DNA of 64,000 nt from Euzebyella saccharophila. Its GTDB lineage: Bacteria > Bacteroidota > Bacteroidia > Flavobacteriales > Flavobacteriaceae. Under the pieces are notes generated by a model. It was not told the origin of the DNA, did not search any database, and saw only the letters and a program-made list of their open reading frames with translations. The stretch is from assembly GCF_014855495.1 (NCBI RefSeq), contig NZ_JACYFJ010000001.1, positions 1,116,001 through 1,180,000 on the forward strand, read 5' to 3'. The position numbers and the translations under genes are program-made. Positions 34,400 through 43,400 of the stretch are shown piece after piece (positions within the stretch are counted from its first letter, which is position 1; each line of letters starts with the position of its first letter).

Positions 34400-34415
34400 G
34401 CTGTAAATCAACAGC
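34400..34415. promoter_or_regulatory. inverted repeat upstream of the multicopper oxidase
   Basis: GCTGTAAATCAACAGC: perfect GCTGT/ACAGC arms with a 6-base spacer, 31 bp before the oxidase ATG. Placement between the AraC-type regulator gene and the oxidase suggests an operator. Which protein binds is not shown. Confidence 0.4.
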
Positions 34416-34439
34416 TTGTGTCATAATTATGGTTGTTAT

Positions 34440-35006
34440 CTATACAATTTTGTCCAATGAATTCCTAAAGTTTTTCTGTTGTGATTTATACTCGGTCAGG
34501 CTCATACCCGTTTCGCTTTTAAACTGGCCACTCAAATGGTTGATATGGCTATAATCCAGCAGCTGTGCCATTTCTGTAAAGTTGAGTTCCTTGGCCTGTA
34601 CCAGTTCCTTTACCTTTTCTATTTTCAATTTGATGAAGTACTTCTCAATGGTAATGCCTTCGGTAATTGAAAAGACCTTACTGATTTTAGAATACTCGTG
34701 ACCCAATGCATCGGCTAAGTGAGCGGATAATTTCTTATCGAGTTCCAAAGGCAATTTTTGTAATGCTTTAATCAGTTCTACCTTAACCTGCTCTGTGAGT
34801 TTTTCTTCGGTACTGCCAATTAGGGAAAATCCATTACTTTCAAGTAAAGTTTTCAATTTTTCGATTTCATCATCGCTCTCGATGTTTAGGCGCAAACGAC
34901 CCAATTCGATTTGTAACAATTCGATAGTTTGTTTATCCAGTACATCCCTTAAAACCTTGATGCATCTATCACATACCATATTCTTTATGTAAAAATCCTT
35001 GACCAT
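34440..35006 (-). CDS. HMA-like/AraC-type metal-responsive regulator
   Basis: 188 residues. The N-terminal 70 residues look like an HMA metallochaperone fold: DFYIKNMVCDRCIKVLRDVL has the M-x-C-x-x-C metal site of Cu(I) carriers. The C-terminal 95 residues are an AraC helix-turn-helix pair (IEKVKELVQAKELNFTEMAQ; SGQFKSETGMSLTEYK). The natural reading is a copper sensor that binds Cu(I) through the HMA cysteines and switches the surrounding cluster. It lies 2 bp after tolC in the cusA-tolC unit and directly upstream of the oxidase. Confidence 0.85.
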   Translation of the reverse strand: MVKDFYIKNMVCDRCIKVLRDVLDKQTIELLQIELGRLRLNIESDDEIEKLKTLLESNGFSLIGSTEEKLTEQVKVELIKALQKLPLELDKKLSAHLADALGHEYSKISKVFSITEGITIEKYFIKLKIEKVKELVQAKELNFTEMAQLLDYSHINHLSGQFKSETGMSLTEYKSQQKNFRNSLDKIV

Positions 35007-35008
35007 AA

Positions 35009-36226
35009 TTAGTTGATTAAATAGTTAATAATGGCCGATTGTACATAGTACATTTGCACCGAATCGATTTGATTCATTTGAAACTTCAACTGCAACTCTT
35101 GAATATCCAACACATCGTTAAAATCGATAGTGCCAGTTTCATAGTTCTTAACCAGAATTTCTTCGGCATCTTGCGCTTGCTTCAGGTTGCGGTCTTGGGT
35201 GCTATAAGCGATGCGTGCTTGGTTGCGTTGTGATTGTGCTTTCGCGAAAGCGGATTCCAGCACATTCAATCGCTGTTCCCGTTGGGTTTCTATTTCTTGC
35301 TGTCGCAGTTCGTTTTGCTTTGAAATGGATTTGTAACGGTTGTTGAAAATGGGGATTGATAATGAGACCATTGGCATCACGATATCCTTGCCGTTATCGC
35401 TAAAGGTCATATCGGGACGTTCGGAAACGGGTACATAATCCAATCCAAAACCGATGTTCGGCGCACTTTCCTTTTGGTTCAGCAGTTCCGATTGCTCGAT
35501 GGACTCGTAAAGTCTATCGTATTTGAGCAGTTCCGGATTGAGTGCCAAGCCTTCTTGTCTATATATCGGGTCTTCCGTCGGGATGGTCATTTCTTGAACA
35601 ACTTCCACGGCGATACTTTCCTTTCGGTTCAAAAGATTGTTGAAGCTGGCCTGTTCCGCCAAATACTCTTCCTGCAGGACCTCTTTTTGTTGTTGCAGTT
35701 CGTTCTGCCGAATCTGCAATCGTAGAACATCGACCGCAGAGGCCTTCCCAACTTCAACCGATGTCAATGCCAACCGTTCGTAGGTTTGTAGCAGTTGGAT
35801 GTTTTCGTTCAATATATCCTGTTTCGCCTTGATGGAATACAGTTGATAGTAGGATTGGGCGATCGAAAGTGCCAATTTTCGTTTGGCAATGGCGATTTCT
35901 ACAAACTCGGTTTCTGCCATTGAACTCGCATAGTTTTCCCTTGCCGTTATCGTTCCGAACCAAGGCAACATCTGCGAAATTGAAAATCGTGCACGTTGCG
36001 CACCCGTTCGGGTTTCGGGCTCGCTTACAAAGTATCCTGCGCTTACCACAGTATTAGGTAGCGTAGTGACTTCGTTGACCTTTTCCTGTGCGATGTTGTA
36101 TCGAAGTTCGTATGCTTGGATAACGGGATTGTTCGCTTCCGCTTCCTGAATGTAGGATTGCAGTTCCTGTGCTTTTGCGAAAGCGGAAACAAGCAATAAT
36201 CCGATGATGATTTTTACATTTTTCAT
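35009..36226 (-). CDS. TolC-family outer-membrane efflux channel (CusC-like)
   Basis: 405 residues. Signal peptide ending SAFAKAQ, followed by two homologous long-helix halves (LAISVAQSYY-like helices LSIAQSYYQLYSIKAKQDIL; LRQQEIETQREQRLNVLESA) typical of outer-membrane factor proteins, somewhat short but complete. It forms the trimeric exit duct for the CusA pump. The ATG overlaps the cusA stop (ATGA, 36223-36226). Two copies of the island palindrome fall in this gene: one at 36171-36184 in the signal peptide, one perfect at 35238-35251. Confidence 0.9.
   Translation of the reverse strand: MKNVKIIIGLLLVSAFAKAQELQSYIQEAEANNPVIQAYELRYNIAQEKVNEVTTLPNTVVSAGYFVSEPETRTGAQRARFSISQMLPWFGTITARENYASSMAETEFVEIAIAKRKLALSIAQSYYQLYSIKAKQDILNENIQLLQTYERLALTSVEVGKASAVDVLRLQIRQNELQQQKEVLQEEYLAEQASFNNLLNRKESIAVEVVQEMTIPTEDPIYRQEGLALNPELLKYDRLYESIEQSELLNQKESAPNIGFGLDYVPVSERPDMTFSDNGKDIVMPMVSLSIPIFNNRYKSISKQNELRQQEIETQREQRLNVLESAFAKAQSQRNQARIAYSTQDRNLKQAQDAEEILVKNYETGTIDFNDVLDIQELQLKFQMNQIDSVQMYYVQSAIINYLIN
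35238..35251. repeat. palindromic island repeat, copy 2 (perfect)
   Basis: GCTTTCGCGAAAGC within the TolC coding sequence, encoding AFAKA. Confidence 0.8.
36171..36184. repeat. palindromic island repeat, one mismatch
   Basis: GCTTTTGCGAAAGC in the TolC signal-peptide codons, again encoding AFAKA. Confidence 0.6.
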
Positions 36227-39200
36227 TTGCTCGCTCGTTTAAGTTGGTATTCTTCCCGCCAGCTGTACAATACGGGCAACAGGAAATATGAGGTTACATC
36301 AATAAGCATCCCGCCCACAATGGGGATGGCCATAGGAATCATTATGTCGCTTCCTTTTCCTGTGGATGTGAGTACGGGCAACAAGGCAAGAACAGTCGTT
36401 ACGGTCGTCATCAAACAGGGACGGATACGCTTGCCGGCCGCTTCAAGGGTAGCTTGACGAATGCCTGGTTTGTCATTCGGTTTTTCCTTCTCAAAACTCT
36501 GGTCGAGATAGGTCGCCATCACCACACCGTCATCCGTAGCGATTCCGAAAAGGGCAATAAACCCGACCCAAACCGCAACGCTCAGGTTGATGGTCTTGAT
36601 ATTAAACAGTTCACGTAGGTTTTCACCGAACAAACTGAAATTGAGAAACCAGTCCTGACCGTACAGCCAAATCATCACAAAGCCACCTGCAAAGGCTATG
36701 GCGATGCCCGTAAATACCATTAATGAGGTGGTGACCGATTTGAACTGAAAGTATAAAATGAGGAATATGATAATCAAGCACAACGGAACCACGATAGACA
36801 GGGTTTTCTCGGCTCGCAGCTGGTTTTCATAGGTTCCGGTGAACTTATAGCTAATGCCTTTGGGAACGGTCAGTTCACCATTTTCTATTTTGTCCTGAAT
36901 CAAGGCCTGTGCGTTTTCCACCACATCCACTTCGGCAAAGCCGTCGAGCTTGTCAAACAGCACGTAGCCAATTAGAAAAGTGTCTTCGCTCTTAATAACT
37001 TGTGGACCTTGTTCGTAGCGTATATCTACCAATTCGCCCAGCGGTACAGGACTTCCTTTTTCAACGGGAACATAGATATTACGCAAGTCGTCTGGATTTG
37101 CCCGTAATTCTCTTGGATAGCGGACACGCACGGCGTAGCGTTCACGGCCTTCCACGGTTTGCGTTAGTGGCATACCGCCCACGGCCACTTGAAGGATTTC
37201 CTGCACGTCCATAATGGATATGCCATATCGAGCCAATTGGTCTCGTTTAATATCGATGAGCAAGTAGGGTTTGCCCACGATACGGTCTGCAAAGACAGCT
37301 TGTTCTTTAACGCCTTCGGCTTGTTTCAAGATGTCTTCCAGTTGCAGTCCAAAATTTTCTATGGACTTTAAATCCGGACCTTTTACCTTGATGCCCATAG
37401 GCGCACGCATTCCCGTTTGTAGCATTACCAAACGTGTTTCGATGGGTTGCAACTTGGGTGCAGATGTCACGCCTGGTAGTTTGGTTACTCGAACTATCTC
37501 GTTCCAAATATCATCTGGACTCTCGATGTCTGGTCGCCAATTTCGGTAGTACTCGCCATCTTCATCTTCAATCAAGTCTTCGCGTGTGGCAGTAGTTTTT
37601 AGCGATATTTCGTCATAGTTGGCATCTTCATCTATCTCGTTGTTCGGATTGATAATGAATTTGTCGTTCTTCAGTACAAACAGTCCGTCATCATTTACCC
37701 GATAGCGTTGCCGTTCCCCTGATGCGTTGCGCATATATTCGGACTTGTACTGAATCACGTTTTCGTACATCGAGAGTGGTGCCGGGTCGAGGGCGGATTC
37801 GGTGCGACCCGCCTTTCCGACCACAGTTTCGATTTCAGGGATAGTGGCCACGGCCATATCCAATTGTTGTAAAACCCTTTTGTTTTCCTCTACGCCAGAG
37901 TGCGGTAGCGAGGTAGGCATCAACAGGAACGAACCCTCGTTGAGCGCGGGCATAAATTCCTTGCCCGTGTTGCGCATAATGAAGAAACCGAGAACGAGCA
38001 ATGTTGTGGGAATTATCAAGAACAGCAATCTGTTTTGCAAAGCCCATTTCAAGATGCTATCGTAGTACTTTCTGAGTAGCGAAAAGATGCCCAGGACGCC
38101 AAAACAGCTTACTGCTACAAAAATCAGGTTCATAATTAGCCTGCGGTCGAAGCCAAGCGGTCGCCAGTACTCGGCCAATAGGAAAACAACTGCGATGGTG
38201 GCAATAGTGGTATTTATAAGATTTTTTTGCTTCCGCGAAAGCGAAACACGTATCGATAAAATGGCCACCGCGCCAAAAGCAACGAGTACTAATCCTATCC
38301 AATACCCAAAAATCATGGCGGTAATTCCCAATAAAATTAAAAGCCCATTGATGGCATATTTGAGCCGTTCTCGCATTTCGGTTTTTCTAAAGAAAGTGGC
38401 TGCGAATGGCGGGATAAGAAATAGCGCAATAACCAGTGCTGCGGCCAGTGCCATTGTTTTGGTAAACGCCAACGGTCGGAAGAGTTTCCCTTCTGCACCT
38501 ATCATCGTAAACACGGGCAGGAAACTGATAATCGTAGTCATTACCGCAGTAACGATAGCACCGGAAACTTCGGCAGTGGCATTGTACACGACTTCGTTTG
38601 TCGTATAAGGTTGACCGTTTTCGTTTACCCGTAAGTCTTCGTCTTCCAGATGTCGAATCATATTTTCGGCAAGGATGACCCCGACATCCACCATCGTACC
38701 AATGGCAATGGCGATACCCGAGAGTGCCACGATGTTCGCATCCACGTTAAAGAGCTTCATCGTAATGAAAACCATCAGGACGGCCACGGGCAATAACCCT
38801 GAAATCAATATGGATGCCCTTAAATTGAATACCATTATAATGATGACCAAAATGGTAATCAGGATTTCCAAGGTCAGGGCCTCGTTAAGCGTACCCAAGG
38901 TTTCCTGAATGAGTTCGGTCCGGTCATAAAAGGGAACGATGGTTACTTGCGAAGTTCGACCGTCTGCCAATTCCTTTGTGGGAAGTCCCGAGCTTACCTC
39001 GTCGATTTGGTCTTTGACGTTATTGATGACTTCCAGCGGATTGGCACCGTAGCGGGCTACCACCACACCGCCCACGACTTCGGCACCTTCCTTGTCCAAA
39101 ATGCCTCGACGTGTCGCAGGCCCTAGGTGGACTTTACCAATGTCCTTAATTCTGATAGACGTGAAATTCTCGGAATTGACGACGGCATTTTCTATATCGG

Positions 39201-39975
39201 CAATGGATTTTACATAACCCAGACCGCGTACCAGGTATTCGGCCTTGTTCATTTCCAAGGTCTGCGCACCGATGTCTTGATTACTTTCCTTTACGGCTTT
39301 TACGATATCTGCTAGACCGATGTTGTACTGCCGCATCTTTTCAGGGTCAACGTCCACTTGGTATTCCTGTACATAGCCACCTATGGAAGCCACTTCGCTC
39401 ACACCACTTGCAGAAGAGAGCGCATATTTTACGTAGTAATCCTGTATGCTGCGAAGTTCCTGCAAGTCCCAACCGCCCGTAACGTTCCCATCCTTGTCAC
39501 GCCCTTCCAAGGTGTACCAGAAAATCTGTCCCAATCCCGTGGCATCCGGGCCCAAGGCGGGATTAACACCTTCAGGTAACAGACCGCTGGGTAACGAATT
39601 GAGCTTTTCGAGGATGCGGCTACGCGACCAGTAGAATTCGATTTCCTCTTCAAAAATGATGTAGATGCTCGAAAACCCGAACATCGAGGAACTACGTATG
39701 GTCTTGACGCCAGGTATTCCAAGAAGGGAAGTGGTAAGCGGGTAGGTAATCTGGTCCTCGATATCCTGCGGTGAACGCCCTTGCCATTTGGTGAAAACAA
39801 TTTGTTGGTTTTCGCCTATGTCCGGTATGGCATCCACGGCCACAGGGTCATTGGGCAATATTCCGGTGTCCCAATTAAAGGGTGCGTTCACGATACCCCA
39901 ACCCACAAAAAGGGCGAGCATCAGTACCGCAACGAGCTTATTTTCTATAAGGAATTTTATGCCTTTGTTCAGCAT
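36223..39975 (-). CDS. cusA: CusA-type heavy-metal RND efflux pump (Cu+/Ag+)
   Basis: 1250 residues, about 200 longer than E. coli CusA. The TM4 proton-relay region LSGIAIAIGTMVDVGVILAE matches the HME4 (Cu/Ag) signature. Two additions account for most of the extra length: a hydrophobic insertion after the N-terminal RND half (about 535-640, LLILLGITAMIFGYWIGLVL) and an acidic periplasmic insert (NNEIDEDANYDEISL). It exports periplasmic or cytoplasmic Cu(I)/Ag(I) through CusB and TolC, driven by protons. It heads the cusA-tolC-araC unit. Confidence 0.95.
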   Translation of the reverse strand: MLNKGIKFLIENKLVAVLMLALFVGWGIVNAPFNWDTGILPNDPVAVDAIPDIGENQQIVFTKWQGRSPQDIEDQITYPLTTSLLGIPGVKTIRSSSMFGFSSIYIIFEEEIEFYWSRSRILEKLNSLPSGLLPEGVNPALGPDATGLGQIFWYTLEGRDKDGNVTGGWDLQELRSIQDYYVKYALSSASGVSEVASIGGYVQEYQVDVDPEKMRQYNIGLADIVKAVKESNQDIGAQTLEMNKAEYLVRGLGYVKSIADIENAVVNSENFTSIRIKDIGKVHLGPATRRGILDKEGAEVVGGVVVARYGANPLEVINNVKDQIDEVSSGLPTKELADGRTSQVTIVPFYDRTELIQETLGTLNEALTLEILITILVIIIMVFNLRASILISGLLPVAVLMVFITMKLFNVDANIVALSGIAIAIGTMVDVGVILAENMIRHLEDEDLRVNENGQPYTTNEVVYNATAEVSGAIVTAVMTTIISFLPVFTMIGAEGKLFRPLAFTKTMALAAALVIALFLIPPFAATFFRKTEMRERLKYAINGLLILLGITAMIFGYWIGLVLVAFGAVAILSIRVSLSRKQKNLINTTIATIAVVFLLAEYWRPLGFDRRLIMNLIFVAVSCFGVLGIFSLLRKYYDSILKWALQNRLLFLIIPTTLLVLGFFIMRNTGKEFMPALNEGSFLLMPTSLPHSGVEENKRVLQQLDMAVATIPEIETVVGKAGRTESALDPAPLSMYENVIQYKSEYMRNASGERQRYRVNDDGLFVLKNDKFIINPNNEIDEDANYDEISLKTTATREDLIEDEDGEYYRNWRPDIESPDDIWNEIVRVTKLPGVTSAPKLQPIETRLVMLQTGMRAPMGIKVKGPDLKSIENFGLQLEDILKQAEGVKEQAVFADRIVGKPYLLIDIKRDQLARYGISIMDVQEILQVAVGGMPLTQTVEGRERYAVRVRYPRELRANPDDLRNIYVPVEKGSPVPLGELVDIRYEQGPQVIKSEDTFLIGYVLFDKLDGFAEVDVVENAQALIQDKIENGELTVPKGISYKFTGTYENQLRAEKTLSIVVPLCLIIIFLILYFQFKSVTTSLMVFTGIAIAFAGGFVMIWLYGQDWFLNFSLFGENLRELFNIKTINLSVAVWVGFIALFGIATDDGVVMATYLDQSFEKEKPNDKPGIRQATLEAAGKRIRPCLMTTVTTVLALLPVLTSTGKGSDIMIPMAIPIVGGMLIDVTSYFLLPVLYSWREEYQLKRASK
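38229..38242. repeat. palindromic island repeat, one mismatch, different reading frame
   Basis: GCTTCCGCGAAAGC in the hydrophobic insertion of cusA. Here the frame gives LSRKQ rather than AFAKA, showing that the DNA motif, not the peptide, is what recurs. Confidence 0.6.
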
Positions 39976-39987
39976 ATAAAATGATAA

Positions 39988-40089
39988 TTAGACAGTTATA
40001 CAATGGTGGTTTGTTGCAATTCTGAAAATCGAATACAACAAAATGTGCCCTAAACGGAATTACCGCAGGGCTGGAAGGTTACTGTCTAA
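39988..40089. promoter_or_regulatory. distant inverted repeat in the cusA upstream region
   Basis: TTAGACAGT (39988-39996) and its exact complement ACTGTCTAA (40081-40089) frame the 117-bp gap before cusA. They could be looping regulator sites or, for the right one, part of a terminator for the upstream gene. Weakly supported. Confidence 0.3.
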
Positions 40090-40092
40090 AAA

Positions 40093-40512
40093 TCAAATTA
40101 AATAGGTCTCGTAAAGTATCTGAACGTCCCGTTCAATAAAGGGGGGCGAGTAATCCTTGAAGGGAACGATGTTTTCATCAAGTCCTTCAAAGAGATTGAT
40201 ATAGGTGTAGAAAAATGTGGCAACGAAAGTCTGTTGCTCGAATGTCAGTTTGTTGAATGAAGTTTTTAGGTCGTCTTGTCCTTCCTTGACAATCTGTTGG
40301 TCGGTACAACAAGATTTTTCGGTCATCGAAGGATTTTCACAGCTTTTGGCCGGCTGTGCTTTTTCCATCCCACAACCTTCGGCTTTTGTAAAAAGACTAA
40401 AATCGACCAGAGAGTCCCCACAATAGTGCATATCCACCGTATACGACATCGTAGTTAACATCACTACAAAAGCCATCAAAACGGATAATATTTTATGGAA
40501 AACCTTTTTCAT
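40093..40512 (-). CDS. HYC_CC_PP family small secreted protein
   Basis: 139 residues. Signal peptide or anchor (ILSVLMAFVVMLTTMSYTV) is followed by MHYCG, GCGM, KSCCTD and a final YSPP, the H-Y-C / C-C / P-P pattern that names this Bacteroidota family. It is regularly found beside heavy-metal transport genes. Cys and His spacing suggests periplasmic metal binding, but no function has been proven. It is the last gene of the zinc/cadmium block. An exact -7 box lies immediately before the ATG. Confidence 0.85.
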   Translation of the reverse strand: MKKVFHKILSVLMAFVVMLTTMSYTVDMHYCGDSLVDFSLFTKAEGCGMEKAQPAKSCENPSMTEKSCCTDQQIVKEGQDDLKTSFNKLTFEQQTFVATFFYTYINLFEGLDENIVPFKDYSPPFIERDVQILYETYLI

Positions 40513-40517
40513 CGATG

Positions 40518-40525
40518 CAAAATTA
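40518..40525 (-). promoter_or_regulatory. -7 box directly before the HYC_CC_PP start
   Basis: Reads TAATTTTG on the minus strand, then CATCG and ATG. This spacing would put the transcription start at or near the start codon (leaderless mRNA). The DUF6660 gene has the same arrangement. Confidence 0.5.
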
Positions 40526-40570
40526 CAAAATTTTAACAGTTTTTGTTGGGTTTAACGGAATTTTAATCAA

Positions 40571-42538
40571 CTAGCCCCAACTCTTTTTCTGCAACCGCAC
40601 CGCATTAAAAATTGCCAATAATGCTACCCCAACATCGGCAAAGACCGCTTCCCACATTGTGGCAAGTCCACCTGCGCCCAGAATAAGCACGATAATTTTT
40701 ACCCCGAATGCCAAACCGATATTCTGCCAAACAATTTTTCGGGTAGAACGACCGATTTTAACCGCCGTGGCAATCTTGCTTGGTTGGTCGGTCTGTATGA
40801 TGACATCTGCGGTTTCGATGGCCACATCGCTTCCCAAACCGCCCATTGCGATACCCACATTGCTTGCAGCGAGTACGGGCGCATCATTGATGCCATCACC
40901 CATAAAGGCAACTGTGGTGTCAGGTTTTTTTTTCAGTTCTTCAACCTCGGTCAGTTTATCTTCCGGTAGTAGACCTCCTTTTGCCCAATCGATATTCAAT
41001 TCTTTGGAAACCTTTTGGGTAATGGAATCCTTGTCGCCCGAGAGCATTATGATTTTAGAGATACCCGCCTCTCGTATCTGTTTGATGGCTTGGTGGGCAT
41101 CTTCCTTCAGTTCATCGGCAATCGTCACATATCCGGCAAATTTTTTATCGATGGCTACCATTACTATGGATTCGACTATGGTATCGGTTTCAGAGGGAAC
41201 TTCGATGCCGTTGGAAACCATCAAAGCCTTATTGCCGACCAATACTTGCTTTCCGTTGACCGTACCTTTCAGTCCTTTTCCTGCCACTTCGGAAACTTCG
41301 GTCGCTTCAAAATCGGCACCATCGGCCTTATATTCCAGAATTGCCTTTGCAATGGGATGGGTGGATTGTTCTTCCATCGCCATCAGATATTGCATAAATT
41401 CCGCTTCTGCAAAAGCGGATTTGTTGACCACTTCCTTAATCTTGAAAACCCCTTTTGTGACGGTACCCGTCTTGTCCATTACCACGGTATTCACCTTGGT
41501 CATCGCATCGAGAAAGGATGCACCCTTGAACAAAATCCCGTTGCGAGAAGCCGCACCAAGGCCACCGAAATAGCCCAAGGGAATGGATATGACCAAGGCA
41601 CAGGGACAGGAAATCACCAAGAATATCAGGGCACGATAAACCCAATCGCGAAATACGTAATCATCCACGAAGAAATAGGGCAAAAATGTCAGTCCGATGG
41701 CAAGGAAAACCACAATGGGCGTATAAATCCTGGCAAATTTTCTGATAAACAGTTCCGTCTTTGATTTTCGGGCGGTGGCATTCTGCACCATATCCAGAAT
41801 CCGGGCGATGGAACTGTCCTTAAATTCCTTGGTAGTTTTTACTTCAATGACCCCATCCAAATTGATGCTTCCCGCATAGACTTTTTCGCTCTTGGCGATG
41901 GTATCGGGTTTGCTTTCACCGGTAATGGCAGCCGTGTTCAGCGATGCTTTTTCTGAAAGTAAAATGCCGTCCAAAGGAATTTTTTCGCCTACGCGAACCT
42001 GAATTCTTTCACCAATCTCAACTGTTTCGGGATTGACCGAAACGAAATCCCCATTTCGGAAAACCAAAGCCTCATCAGGTCGAGCATCCAAAAGTGCCTT
42101 TATATTTCCCTTCGCCCGATTTACCGCTGCGTTCTGGAACAGTTCGCCCACGGCATAAAATAGCATTACGGCCACACCTTCGGGATATTCGCCTATGGCA
42201 AATGCCCCCAAGGTAGCAATGGACATCAGAAAAAATTCCGTAAAAAAATCACCGTTCCTGATACTGTTCCAGCCCTCTTTAATGACCGGAAACCCTACGG
42301 GAATGTAAGCTACGGTATACCAAATAATCCGAAGCCATCCCTTGAAGAATGGAAACGTATCAAAATAATCAACGGCAATACCAATAATCAGCATAACAAA
42401 GCTGAAAATAGCGGGTAGGTAGGTCTTAAAATTGGATGCTTCTTGGTGACTACTATGGTTGTGTCCATCATTGTGACTGTGCTCACCTTGATGTTCTTTC
42501 GGGTCTAAATCCCGTAAGTTTACTTTTTTCTTTTTCAT
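40571..42538 (-). CDS. Zn2+/Cd2+-type P1B-2 ATPase (ZntA/CadA-like)
   Basis: 655 residues with no HMA domain. Instead the N-terminus is His-rich (EHQGEHSHNDGHNHSSHQE). Core motifs: actuator TGESKPDT, CPC as SCPCALVISIP (about residue 311), DKTGTVTKG (about 355), GDGINDAPVLA. TM7 contains a Lys after Asn (NIGLAFGVKII) and TM8 a D-x-G (FADVGVALLAIFNAVR), the residues that define Zn2+/Cd2+/Pb2+ selectivity. It exports divalent metals from the cytoplasm to the periplasm, feeding the CzcCBA pump. Its ATG overlaps the end of the DUF3703 gene. Confidence 0.95.
   Translation of the reverse strand: MKKKKVNLRDLDPKEHQGEHSHNDGHNHSSHQEASNFKTYLPAIFSFVMLIIGIAVDYFDTFPFFKGWLRIIWYTVAYIPVGFPVIKEGWNSIRNGDFFTEFFLMSIATLGAFAIGEYPEGVAVMLFYAVGELFQNAAVNRAKGNIKALLDARPDEALVFRNGDFVSVNPETVEIGERIQVRVGEKIPLDGILLSEKASLNTAAITGESKPDTIAKSEKVYAGSINLDGVIEVKTTKEFKDSSIARILDMVQNATARKSKTELFIRKFARIYTPIVVFLAIGLTFLPYFFVDDYVFRDWVYRALIFLVISCPCALVISIPLGYFGGLGAASRNGILFKGASFLDAMTKVNTVVMDKTGTVTKGVFKIKEVVNKSAFAEAEFMQYLMAMEEQSTHPIAKAILEYKADGADFEATEVSEVAGKGLKGTVNGKQVLVGNKALMVSNGIEVPSETDTIVESIVMVAIDKKFAGYVTIADELKEDAHQAIKQIREAGISKIIMLSGDKDSITQKVSKELNIDWAKGGLLPEDKLTEVEELKKKPDTTVAFMGDGINDAPVLAASNVGIAMGGLGSDVAIETADVIIQTDQPSKIATAVKIGRSTRKIVWQNIGLAFGVKIIVLILGAGGLATMWEAVFADVGVALLAIFNAVRLQKKSWG
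41401..41418. repeat. degenerate palindromic island repeat
   Basis: CCGCTTCTGCAAAAGCGG in the ATPase gene, with CCGCTT/AAGCGG arms, encoding SAFAEA; a diverged relative of the GCTTTCGCGAAAGC motif. Confidence 0.45.
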
Positions 42539-42909
42539 TGCATTTTTCGGTATTTCTTTAAAATTTTGGCTAAGTCTTCGGGCATTTCCATTCTTTTCAA
42601 AGGCGGTACGTTACTACCACCCGTATTGCCAATAGGTACGTGGTCAATAAATGATTTCCAGCCACCAACCAAAAGACGCAACACCTGACCCAGAACTTCT
42701 TTTGTGTTTCGCTGGCGGAACCCGAATTTTAACATTAGCCAATGGGTATAGGTATGCTCTAACGGGTAAGATTGGCCGAGAATATGGGAACGTTCAAGAT
42801 GGTGCCAAGCTTGGGGCAGATTCCCACTTTGCAAAGAAGAACGATATAGGCTCACTTCATCTAAATAAAGTGCTCTAAGGCCTATTGGTATGGTGGTATT
42901 AAATTTCAT
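42535..42909 (-). CDS. DUF3703 family protein
   Basis: 124 residues, helical, with YRSSLQSGNLPQAWHHLERS, SHILGQSYPLEHTYTHWLM and VLRLLVGGWKSFIDHVPIGN, the DUF3703 pattern. Family genes commonly sit between Fur-like regulators and Zn/Cd ATPases. His residues in AWHHLERSH and HTYTHW may bind metal (inference). Its 4-bp overlap with the ATPase gene implies coupling. Confidence 0.85.
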   Translation of the reverse strand: MKFNTTIPIGLRALYLDEVSLYRSSLQSGNLPQAWHHLERSHILGQSYPLEHTYTHWLMLKFGFRQRNTKEVLGQVLRLLVGGWKSFIDHVPIGNTGGSNVPPLKRMEMPEDLAKILKKYRKMQ

Positions 42910-42969
42910 AATTTATAATTCATTTTTAAAGTGCAAGGTATGTATCTGACCTATGCAACGGAAGTGCAT

Positions 42970-43386
42970 TTATTGTCCGCTGCATTTGTCGCAAATGCCC
43001 TTCAGCACTAAATTGGCATCCTCTGCCACAAAGCCTTCCGGCAGGTTGATATGCGGAATCTTATGTTCGGTCAGGCAAACGGTCTCATCGCAATTGTTAC
43101 AATGGAAATGCAGGTGCAAATCTTGTTCAAGTTCACAATTGCAGCCCGGTTCGCATAGCGCATATTTTTGTACGCCCGTGCCGTCATCAATCTGGTGTAC
43201 CACGCCTTGTTTTTCAAAGGTTTTTAGGGTTCTGAAAAGGGTAGTTCGGTCCGCTTTCGCGAAAGCCATCTCAATATCGGTGAGCGAGGTTGCCACGTCC
43301 TTTTCCGCAAGGTATTTGTAGATAAGTATTCTCATCGCCGTGGGGCGAACGCCATTGTCATTCAGTTTTTTTTCTATTTCTTTCAT
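42970..43386 (-). CDS. Fur-family metal regulator (Zur/PerR-like)
   Basis: 138 residues. A winged-helix N-terminus (GVRPTAMRILIYKYLAEK) and a dimerisation domain with HLHFHCNNCDETVCL and a final CDKC. The two CxxC pairs make the structural zinc site of Fur proteins; the HLHFH stretch is the regulatory metal site. In this position it should control the czc unit in response to zinc or a related metal. The codons at 43253-43266 are the island palindrome. Confidence 0.92.
   Translation of the reverse strand: MKEIEKKLNDNGVRPTAMRILIYKYLAEKDVATSLTDIEMAFAKADRTTLFRTLKTFEKQGVVHQIDDGTGVQKYALCEPGCNCELEQDLHLHFHCNNCDETVCLTEHKIPHINLPEGFVAEDANLVLKGICDKCSGQ
43253..43266. repeat. palindromic island repeat, copy 3 (perfect)
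   Basis: GCTTTCGCGAAAGC in the Fur-family gene, encoding AFAKA within the region just after the recognition helices. Confidence 0.8.
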
Positions 43387-43400
43387 TGTACTTGTAGTAT

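Noticed and set aside
40659-41573. 304-codon plus-strand frame over the Zn/Cd ATPase gene
   Set aside because: It is a shadow of the strongly supported P-type ATPase on the other strand, with low-complexity Ser/Ala/Pro composition.
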